Shown one piece after another: positions 22,032 through 34,000 of a DNA stretch of 64,000 nt; the stretch's first letter is position 1; every line of letters starts with the position of its first letter. The DNA is from Numida meleagris (Eukaryota > Chordata > Aves > Galliformes > Numididae): positions 24,095,381 through 24,159,380 of the forward strand of contig NC_034415.1 of NCBI RefSeq assembly GCF_002078875.1, in the 5' to 3' direction. A model generated the notes under the pieces. The model did not search any database. It was not told where the DNA came from and saw nothing but the letters and a program-made list of their open reading frames with translations. Both the position numbers and the translations under genes were made by a program.

Positions 22032-25000
22032 CTGCATTTTTAAAAGACAAAATAACCACATTAATAATGGAATGACTACTAATCCTGTTCTTGGTTTAAG
22101 TGAGTTTCAGTTTTGTAAAACATTTGACATACTCCAGTTTTCAAATATTACTTGCTTTTTATTGTCAGTAAACTATTACTATTAGCTTAGTCCAAGATTT
22201 AACTATTAGGAACTGCACCAAAGCCACCCTATTGCTGTATTTTTAATTGAATACACCATGTTTCAAAATTCAGTATTAAATTTTGATAAAAAGTTACAGG
22301 AGCAGCAAACTGCTATACTTTAAAATCAAACTATTCTGAATAACAAAGAACTTTACAAAAATTTTGAATGACTCAGGATAACATACTGCAAATACACCCA
22401 TATCCAGCACGACAGGACATCCTTATTAATTGTACTTTTGTTAGAGATGACTTTTCCAAATGACAGTGACTATGAAAATTAGCTCTAGAATGACTTTAAT
22501 TGTGCAGATGAAAAACACTTTGGTAAAAGCAGCAGAATATTAAGGTAACAGTACAGTTAGAATCCCAGTAATAATACAGAGAAAGGTAGGTGTGATAAGA
22601 GGAAAAGGAAAAGAACAGATTCTGTGTACTTCAGCATGAACAGTATATGAACTGAATTGCTGGGATACAACGACTGTAAGTCAGAAAACATGGTATTATC
22701 TTAAAATACAAAAGATAATACTAAAATTTGTTTCTATACAGCATGCAGAAAAGCTAAGAGGCAGGCGAAGCCTGCATGTTCATGAACGTCCCAGTGTTAA
22801 GTCTTAAAGGGTTACCACAATGTACTCCAGTTAGTTCCTGCTTTGAGCTAGTTTTAAGTAGTAAGTGTAGAAAAGCTTGTGTTTACTCCATAGTTCACTT
22901 ATTATTTTTCAGTAGTTTCAACTGGAAGAGAATGCTTTTTCCTTTATAAAAATAATAAGCGTTTGTTTCCCCCTCCACACTTCACATTCTATCCTCCAAA
23001 CTAGCTTCTCAGACCATCTAACTAGTAAAAGCAATCAGTAACATTATTGTCATGCTATAAAGACACATCAACCAGTGCAAGTCAATTCTGAAAACCTGTC
23101 AACCCTCCATTTGCTTCAATCAAGCAAATGGTTTATCACCCCCTCCCCCCCAAAAAAGCAGTATCATCATGTTACTGTGAACGCAAATTGCATTTCACAG
23201 ATATCAAGCATGAAAGTGAAATGATGCCTTCCAAAACTCCTATTTGCAAAAGCTCAAAAATAAAATAAAATAAAAATTATATACGTAGGCATGCACAAAC
23301 CTTTAGATTTGCTTCTACTGCTTGGACACCACGACTTCTATGAAATGGATTCTGGTTACAAAGAGACACTACTTTTCACTGCATCATACATAAAATCTAG
23401 AATTTACTAGCCATTCAAAACTCACCACATTACATTTCATTAACATACACTATTATGTAGCTGCTTATCCCTATTTCAGTCATAATATTGAAATATATGA
23501 CTAAACAGTTCAGTGACAGGAAGATTAAAATTAAGCCTTTTGTTGTATTTTTAATTAGATAATTAACAGTGTGCTTTATATACCTGTATATATATATATT
23601 TTACATCTGCTGTGTGCTTTGACAAAATGAATAATACCTAGAGCAGATATTTAAAATATGTCCTATTTCTAAAAGTTAGGAGGCTTCCATGAAAAAAAAT
23701 GTTACCAACTCACAAAAGCAATGCAACATAAACATTAACTACATCATTTTGCATTGTTTTACTTTAGGGCAGCCTCAGCTGTAAACTAAATGCAACTATT
23801 GTTTTAACTGGAAGTGATATCCCATGCACAAAAGGGATGTGTGTTAATATTTTAAATTAGACTTGAAGACGTCAGTGTGAATGATTCAAAGCTGTCAGTA
23901 TACTGAAACAAATGTAAAAAGTGTTTACTCACAGTACTGAAGTTTGCAAAATTGTTGGGGTCAGCCTCTTTACTGATGCTGGTGGGAGCAAATGGATCAC
24001 AGAATAGATCTGCTTCTTGTTCTTTGGGCATTTCTGGGGTGGGAAAAGGCTGAAATGGATCGCTCGGTTTAAAGGAATCTGAAGAGTCTATTTGATTGAT
24101 AGGTCTTTTCCCTTAGATTAAAATGAATTTAAAATGAATTTAGGATAGCAGGTAATAGCATGCCAAAAATAGTATTAATAAAAAGAACAAAAACATATTC
24201 AAAAGCTATTTGGAATGCAACCTCTTCTGGTAAATTAGTGGAGTTGTAATGACTTCAGAGGAAGGGTTGCCAGATTAAAAAATGAGGGCATGGCCCAATA
24301 TTTCTTGAAGTGCAATCAGATGGAAAAGAACACACGTATGTTAATGATTCAAGAGCACAATTATGTTCTGATGTAGTAGTATTTTGGGAAGAGAATTCCT
24401 AAGTCTTTGGTCCCTATTCTATCAACACAGTAATTTCTTCTGCTTATCAATTATCCACGCTAATTCCAGTAAGGATTTTTTATTATTTGTGTGGCTCAAA
24501 GTAACACGATTTAATTTAGACAACAGAAATATAAGTCTTCAAAACAACAAGGAAAAGCATCCTCTCACTATGCTAGCACACAGAATTTCTAAAGTTTTTA
24601 AATTAAGAAAAATGAAGACAATTAAGCCCTATAACAAACACTGTAACAAAAACAAAGGGGCTTAACTGTTTTGTTAACCCTTTCCTAAGTAGCTGTAGAT
24701 GTAACAGAAGCAGATGTGAGCCCCCACCTGTTCTTTTTTCAGCTTAACCCCAGTCAGCTTTCAACACCTCTGAGCACACTGACCCAACTCCTTCCAAGAA
24801 CAGCTGAACTAAATTTCATCCCACCATTCTCTCCATATGTTATTATTTATAGTAAAGGTTTCATTGCAGTTTCTTGAATTCACCTAGAAAATTCAGCAAG
24901 TGGTTTGCCCATTACAGTGGTCGTATTTGCTTCTGTTTTTCACAGACCAAAAGAGATTCTAATTCAGCAATGACTTAGAGGCTTTTAGGAATGCTCCCCT

Positions 25001-28000
25001 GGGGAATACATGATTTATTTAGACAATTCTCAGATAACCTTCCCATGAAAGCCCACACTCACTGATCATGTTCTATTACTGGCAAAAAAAAGCATGGTTT
25101 TTATTTTCTTGAATACTGTGGGAGAAGTAGATTCAAATGGTGTCCAGAAAAAAAATACTTTTGCAGAGGAAGAATTATTGTAAGAATATTAAGTATACAT
25201 TGCCAAACACACCCAAAAATCATGAAATGGTAGCACTCAGTGTCGGGAAAGGCAACAGATGTCAGAAGCAAGCAAGTAGCTCTTCTGCACACCTTCCATT
25301 ATCATGCAGGTTTAAAAGGACAGGCATTTCCTCAAAAAAGCATTCCTTTGTTTTGAACGAGACCAAGAGACTCATTAAGAACAAATACACTTAAATATCT
25401 CAATTTATGATTCATGATGGGAAAAGAATTTGTTGGGAATGGTTATCATGATATCCAGAATAACAGGGTACTTTTTTTCTAGCCATCTATTAACAACAAT
25501 ACTGTTTTTCTGCCACTAGGTGCTTGCATTCTAAAAGTGAACCTGTACACCACCTTGTAGCCACTCCTAAACAGTGAAGTCCAAATCCCACACAGGCTCC
25601 TTCAAGGGCTCCCATAAAATGTAACACTATCAAACATTCGAGTTAACACCACTTGTCATGTCAACTGTTTTAATGTTGTTTACAATTAAACCGACTACTT
25701 GCAAGGCACCAAACAGACCTCCTCACTTCAGCATTAGAATTAAGCACTTGAGTTTAAACTTTCAGTATTACTTTTTCTGTGTTGCCCTCTTTTGAGGGAA
25801 AAAGATGAATACTTACTCGAGTTTCATGCTACAGTTTTCCAAAATACCATAAGATTCAATCATATAGTGTAAGAGTGAAAGAGCGATGCAGTAAAGTTTT
25901 TAAAGAGAATGAAACAAAGGATGGAAAGTTAAACAAATACTAGTAATACAACGTATTTCCAATCTATGCAAAAGAAAAAAAGATTAGAAGTATGGATTCT
26001 GTTCTAACAGGGACTTAATGCAACCAGAAGAAGGTATTGTTAGCTTTGATAACAATCACAGTATTTTCTGGATATCATGGAGCAAACCAGAGGATTCAGC
26101 TATTGCTGAACAGAGAACAGCACAGGAAACCTGGGTTTATTGCTATTGCATTGGCTAGCTTCACAACTACAGACCTCTGGCAAGGCAACCTGGAAAAATT
26201 TAATCTGAACATCTGAGGCAGTCACGTTAACTCTAGTTTAATTTATTTTACTCCAGCCACATACACACTAAACTGCTTTAATATTTATTTAAAGACAGCA
26301 TTAAAACTGGAAGTTTTGCAATGGGTAAAACACAATGGCTTCTCACTTCAAACATAATTTAGTGCAATATTCACAGCCTGTGACATTAGCAACCATTTAA
26401 TTTGTAGCCATCTGTGTTCTTGCAGATACTCATGTTAACTCTCTATAGTCCCATTTTTTAAAATCCTTTGTCCCTCCCCCTAAGAAAAAAACCACCACCA
26501 CTAACAAAAAAAACCCAGCAAGCCATGCTGCCAAATGTCAAGCAAAATTTAACTTTGAGGAAAAAAATCAAACAGATCAGGAACAGACTTGTTTTACCTC
26601 TTCTCACTCATTCACTGTTAGTTCAGTATACTTAGAATCATACTTCACCATCCCCTTGTAATTATTGTCCTACTGCCAATGTTGAAGGAGCTAATCAGCA
26701 TCTCATATCAGCTCTTACCGGGAGGTGGCGGACAGGGCCTTGTGGGAGTTCCTGTTTTAGGGGGCAACGCAGGAGGGACATCCTCATTTTTGGCTGGTGG
26801 CTCTTCAAATGAGTTTTTAGTTATGACCACATTTTTGACAGAGCCTGATGTGGAAGAGCTAAAGGGATCCTCGTTGTTGGCCTTTGAGAAAGAAAACAGC
26901 AACATACACACCTTCAGTGCAATTCTACCAATACTTCCCATCTTTTCAATATTGTACTACTTTTCTAGAAATGAAAGTTTGTTTTTAAAATGCATCATCC
27001 AGGAAGAATAAAAGAAAACATTGATGAAAATTACAGAAAAATTGGGAACAGTTAGTGTGTACAGCAATGAAAAGTTGAGTGCAGCTGTATACATGCAAAT
27101 CCGTTTCAAATACAGAGAAAATACAAAGCCACAAAGATTACTTTGCATTCTTCACAGTGGAATTGCAAGACAATTTACTGTCAAAATCTCTTTGTCAAGA
27201 AAGTTAACCATTGTAAATTTTTTTTTTATTGGCAAAACTAACAATAAAAGGATCATAAGAAATAAGAATACAGTATGTCTTTGTCGCTGCAGAGTTTCAT
27301 GCATTTTCTATGAGTGATAGTAATTTCACATTACCTTTGACAGCGTGCTGAAGTCAGCAAAGCCACTTCCAAAGGATTCATTTCCAAAGAGAGAGGCAAA
27401 GGGGTCTGTAGCTAAATACACACAAATCAAGCAAACAGAATGGGATTTTTAATCAAATATGAAACACTGAAAGATCCTACAACAAAAAAGCAGCTGTTAC
27501 ACATATTGAAGCATAGACTACTTCTATGTGAAATACTTAATTAGGTGGGCACTCTTACTATTTAAGTAGTTTTTACAGAAAACCTAAATATTAACAACTG
27601 ATTAACAATAATAATTCTCCTGGAAAGGTTTTGCTGATGTATCTGTACACAGAGAGACAGGTATTTTTTGTGTGTGTTCAGCCACAAATATATAATGACT
27701 ATGAATACAAATGAGCTCACTTCCAACTGTAAGCCCACTTTTGGAATAAAGTATCTTTAAACCTTGTATGAACTCAACCTGTAATACAACAGTATTCTTT
27801 CATTCTTGTATGCCACAAAGCATGTAAAAACTGCTATTCTATTGTAAAGTGAGAAGCGTACTATGTTTACCAATAATCACTTCTCTGTCTCCAGAAATAG
27901 TGGGTTGGTTTTTTGGATTTTTTTTTTTTAACTATAATTAAACACACTTACAGTACAAAACCACAAAGATTCTTGTCTTGGATTCATGTACTTCCTGGTG

Positions 28001-31000
28001 CAACTTGGCAATAGAGCCGATTAGACTCCTCCCAAAAACATCTTTACCCTCAGGTAAGAGAGGGACATAGCAATACAAAAAGAAGCCCTGATCAAATAGT
28101 TATTCAGTCTTAGATCCTCTTTTATAGTATATAACTACCCTGCATTTTACTTTGAAAGCAACATGAATTTTCTTAAAAGCAACCCTAATGGGAAGTAGTA
28201 GAAACCACTCAAATAGTCCAAACACTCAGAACAGGATATTTCACCAGTTTTAGGTGAAGGAGAGGAACATTTTTGCAAAATCAGTCTTTGGTGATGCACG
28301 CTAAAGATATTGACTTTTTTGTTTGTTTTAAATAAAAACACTCCCTATGAACTTGTTCCTTATGTCAAACTTTAACTTCAAAAAATCCTTAAAATGCTCC
28401 CACTGCAAATTCAGTCAAGACTAGGAACAAAAACAAGAAAAAGCAACAAATGCAAGTTTCATTTGCACAGTCTCCTTTTACCTAGATCATCTGATGTAGT
28501 AACAGTTGTTCCACCAGGAGCAAAAGGATCATTTTTCTTCGGTATCTCTGTCTAAAACAAAAGAATTACTTTAGAGGAAAATTTGTTTTTCAACTTGATG
28601 AAGTTCTCATTCTAAGAATACAATCATAATTCATTCCAGTTTAGAAGGTTTAAGATAATGTTAGTCTAGCATCTTTACACCAGGCATCAAAATAAAAAAA
28701 ATTACGACATATTATTTATAATGATATTGCTACAAGACATCAATAACATAAAGGTGCAGTAAAGCATTTATGACGAATGCATAACTTTAGAAATGCAGAT
28801 CTCATAAGGATCAACGACTACAGACTGTGGATCCCACACCTCTGTACTTCTCTTATTGTCAGTCCAAGAATTGGAAGTATTAGAATATCATGATTTGGAG
28901 GACAATGTGCAGAGCAAGTACTAGAGATTGTAGGAAACCAGTTTTTAAGGCTGGATGTGTGGTAATATGACCTCGACATCTGTATAACACACACATCATA
29001 CAGAAGGAAAAGAACACTGCTGTTAGGTGGAGTGATTCCCCACTATCTCATTTTTGTAGGCTTGCCCTCTGGCACACTCCACAGCCACTTAACTTGCTTC
29101 CTACACACATTAATAGGCCACTTGTATTTTTAATACATGTATACAGATTTTATGCACACACAAAACTAGAACTGAGGTATGATTAGCACCACTGAAGAGA
29201 GGATATAGCAAAAAGACTAGGATAAGCTTATGACGTCATTTCAGCTTCTTCGAATAAGTGTCTATCAGCCCTAAATATTACTGTATTTTCATTAAGTTAC
29301 ATCCTACATCAAAGAAGCTTTGTGTCCAGCTCTAACTTATTGTAGGCTGACGACTGATCAGTCACTGCTCAGTTATAATATGAACAGCTAGAAGTTTGGC
29401 CTAAGTATATTTGAAAGAATATGCCATTCAGTAAGAATCTCCACATTACAACAGGGTTTCAGTGACTCATTAAAAAAAGACAACGAAAACCAAGCAACAC
29501 ATCTGCAAAAAAGCTTGGGTTTTCAGAGTGAAAAACTCCCTATCACACCAGATTTTAAATAAGATTAACATACTTATTGATCCTATAAGCTTCGGAGGCA
29601 AAAAAAGTCAAATGTCTCAATAGAACCTGGTGAGATTAATCTTTTTCTTTCAAGTTTATTAAGTTCCACCAACTACTAATACAGCTTAGCTCATTAGTCT
29701 CAAAACGTTCTAATGTGTGTAGCAATGGAGCTCCACACTGAAATATTTAAAAATGTTTTTATTTCTGTTTTCTGTGCAACTCTAGAATGCATAACAGAAA
29801 GAGACAAGACAGAGCCATGTGGTGAAAGATACCTTTTATCTACATGATTTCTGAATATCAGCATTTCAAGGTAGGTCCAAATGCACCAAATGGTTAATTT
29901 TGTCCAAATTATACATAGTAGTAAAAGATATGCTATCAGCTTACTGTGGTATTATTACTGTTGCTTGCCACGCTAAATGGATCAGTGCCTGCAGTCACAA
30001 AAGGATCAGTGGAGGACTGTTTGAAAAAACAGTCAGCTGCAAAAGGATCTGAGCCTTTGAAGGGATCACCACCAAAGGGATCTAAAAAATAAACATCTCA
30101 TTAACAATTCTACTTGCTTTCTTTAGCTTAGCATCTTCAAAATGAAATGTTATATTGCTTCTTTCATTCTGCAGGAATGCTGACACATTTAAGAGAGATT
30201 TGATGCTTCAAAAATCCTTGATCTATGAATAATTTGAATTCCATGGTTCAAACATTAGACAAACCAACATTTTCTGCACACAATGAAAACTAGATTGTGC
30301 CAGTAGTTCAGCACCAGAGCCAAGTACACATATAGATTCTTTAACTCAGCCCCCTTAAAAAGAAGCATTTTTACAAAATCTAATGTCTTTCAGGACTCTC
30401 ATACTTTCCTCTCCTTCACTCCCCAAACATAACTGATGTTTCCTTATTTGACACTGGGTGCACCACACTATTTTGCTATAGCCTTCCTACTGCCTATTTT
30501 CTTTTTGCCACTGGTAACGCTGTTCAGGACTGAGCAAGTAATGCAATGACATTGCTTATACAGTCAGTCTCAACAGATCTTCTCATCTTTTTCAATTTTG
30601 TGCTACAGAAAGTTGCTAAATTAAGAGCCTTTAAGAGTACAGTCCTACTTCTCTGCAAACAAAAAGTACTTCGAGTTTGGGGCCTTCTGTTTACCACCTC
30701 CATATATTTAAATCCCACTAAGAATACTTTCAAAAGCAAGAGCGAAGTTCCTAGGGAACAGGCTTCTCTGAAAAGGTTTAACACAAGTGGGCAGCTGCTA
30801 CTGCAATATATCCATCCCACAGTGACTTTTCAAGTCATTACCACCTTTTTCACACTGTAAGTGGTGATACTTTCCCCCCCTATGTACTGTTCTACTAGGA
30901 ATCATTTACAAAAAAAAAGAAAAAAGAAACATTATAAGTTACAAAGTTGCTCACCAATTTTCCCAAAAGGGTCGTCTTTGAAGGGATCACCTGTTTAAAG

Positions 31001-34000
31001 GAAAAAGTGACTTGTAGCTTTTTAAGCATAAAGCTTGTATACTGAGTTGAAGTCTTTTGGATACAAACTAGTTTCTAGAGCCAGAATTTCCCTCACTCAG
31101 AGGAACAGATTCATTATTTTCAGTGGAACAAGAGCTGATAATAGACAAAGCAAATATTCATCACGTAGTTTATTACCAGCATGAAGCACTCAAAAACAGC
31201 CATCTGAAAAATGCATCTCTGTTGGCTATTCTCAGTAACATCCAGATCGTGCAGTATTTACCAGCTCAGTAACACAGGCTAACTACTGATGGAAACTTAG
31301 CCCCATTTTTGATAATTGACAATTGATAACTGGATGTAAGGTCCCAACTGCAACAGTAGATTTCCTCATTTCACATATACAAGGTCTTACAGCTCTAGAT
31401 ATCTACCTCTAAGCAAACTGAGCACATGAAATCCAGAAGGTTGATTAACTGACATCTTTCTCCTCTGAAAGGAAGGCTGTCATACCCTGTAAGCAGGACT
31501 ACTTCAAAATAAACAAAGGAACAATATCTACAGAAAATCATTGAAGCTGTTTTAATACTTTTAAGTGAAAAAGATGAACAAACGTTTAAATCTGCGTTGG
31601 CAATCTTTTCGAAGCCAAGTGATACAAAATAAATTTAGTTTATTTAGCTGCATACATCTGCTTCAGCAGTTAATCCAAATTAACTCTTCCCATACTCCAA
31701 GTGTCTCCATCCAGAAAGATCACTCCTTCCAACAGTAGAAAAAAATTGGAGCAACAGAATTCTTAAGTGGCAAGTTCTTAAAATAAAGCAGAGCACTTCC
31801 ACAAGATGAACAGATGGTACAGTTCCACATCACCTTTTTTTTTTTTTTTTGAGTACCAAACTCGCCATAAGTAGGCCACAGCCATTCACTCTCAGCCACC
31901 CACACACTCCCCACACCACAGCTCACCGAACCCTCAGATGATCTGTTTGTAGCTCTGTGCTGCAAATTAGATCAGTGACACCACATGTATCACAAGTATG
32001 CCCACATCTTTAATACCAAAATGAGACCTCCAGAGGAAAAAAAAAAAAAAAAAAAAAAGAGGCACTTGGGAAGAAAAAACACAGGTAAAAGAAAGAGATA
32101 CACCCTGGAACTCTCATTTATATTTCTGTAATGCTATTGGCTCCACGCTCTTGTAACTCAAGTACTTCCACATTTATTTCATAAAAACTAGAAGATTAAT
32201 GCGTGTTCATACAAAACACATTTCTGCAAATCTGCATTTAGAACAGCGTACTTACTGCCAACAAAAGGGTCGGACTGGAAGAATTCTAAGCTTGTTTCAG
32301 AAACTATATCAGGCAATGGATGAGACTCAGCATCAAATGGATCCTCCTGAAGAATATGAAAGAAGCAAAGAAAGGTATGAAGTTTAAGACATTTATCTCA
32401 TCCTGCTACCATTTAAAAACTTTCTGAAGCTGAAATGAGTTTGAATTCATCAGAACTCATCAACAGAGAACTAGAGTATTCAGTAAAAATCAACCTGCTA
32501 TATAAGATGAATGCATTTGTGACATCATGCCTTATTTACTTTTATTCTTTGTTTTTACATTCACTTCTTCCTTCCCTAAATTTGAACAAACTCACTTTTC
32601 TGGTAACACTTGCAGCTGGAGTCTCTTTGTCTTCTTCTGCAACAGCAGCTGTTGTTTCAGGACTATTTCTTGTCTATGCAAGGAGAAAAGCAATTCAGTG
32701 TAAGTAAACAGAACACTACAGTACTTACTCCATTTAAAGTATCAAACTTGTAAGAATATACTAAAGGATACCTCAAGAGGTTCATACTTAGAACACACTG
32801 AAGTGTTCAATAAACTGAGACACAAAACCGGACACTTAAAAAGCAAGACAGTTTTTAGATTTTTGTATTATTCCTCATTCTATTTCTGTTGCACCAATTG
32901 GAAACAGCTGCTGCTCTTTAACATTAATTTTACTCTTCAATTTATGACATTTAGCTTTGGAAACAAATGCACAAAAAGAATTCTGTTGCCTCTTTTTCTG
33001 CTTATCTGCTTCCAGATCACTAGAATACTCCCTCAGAACAACATCCTGAAAGTTCACTTTGCAAATGTTTAAAAATAAAATATAATCAGTCTTAATATAT
33101 TCTTAATTTATTCCAACTTCACAGCTGCATTGCATCATGATCAAGGAGGCAAAACACTTTACTCACTGGGGATACACTGTTTATTTGTTCATCTTCAGCT
33201 ATGCTTTCCCTTTCAGCATTCTCATTAAGGTTAGCAGTTTCACTACTGCTGTTGCTAAGACTAGAATGATCCGCAGTTCCATTAACAAGTACGTTATGTG
33301 GCTGAGAGTGCCAACTAAATTGGTTACTTTCCAGTTCTTTCAGCTCAAGAAGTTTTGTCTGCACCTGTAAACAGAAATAATGCATGTGTATCAGTACAGT
33401 AGCACCATGGAAACTAGAATACAACTCTCCCTTCTTAAATGTAAGACAGAAGGTATGTATCTGAAATTCTTATATTTCAAAAACAAGTATAATAAAATAA
33501 TGAAATTTGATAGAAAAGTACAAATCTGGTCCCGAAGAGATATAACACAGTAGAAGACCTGAGAAACTTCTGTGCCAAGGAAGCAGGCCATATCACTGGT
33601 GATCACTGGCAGTATCAAAGACTTGTTGTTTGGTTTCCACTCAAACTCATAAGACTTGCAAACCCTTTGGCTTTGTTTGGGTGTGGGTTTGTTTTGTTTG
33701 TTTTTGTTTTGCTTATTCCCTTCTACATTACTCATCTGCAATCACCTTAAACTCTGCAAATGAAAAAGGCTGCTTAATCAGAATTCTCATCTTCCAAGAA
33801 AAATTACAAATTATCTTCCACCATACAACCTTTGAAGTCTAAAAAATCCAAAATATATCTTCCTAAGCAGATAGCTACAGCCATGTGACTATTTCAGCAA
33901 GAAATGAGAGAAGAGTAGTGACAAAAAGGTACACAAGCTAACACATCACTGAAGTAATAAACTGTTGACTGCACACACAAAGTACAGTTTTGTTCTTAAA

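Noticed and set aside
32037..32058. Poly(A) tract as the tail of a processed pseudogene
   Set aside because: No AATAAA, no coding remnant and no flanking direct repeats were seen.
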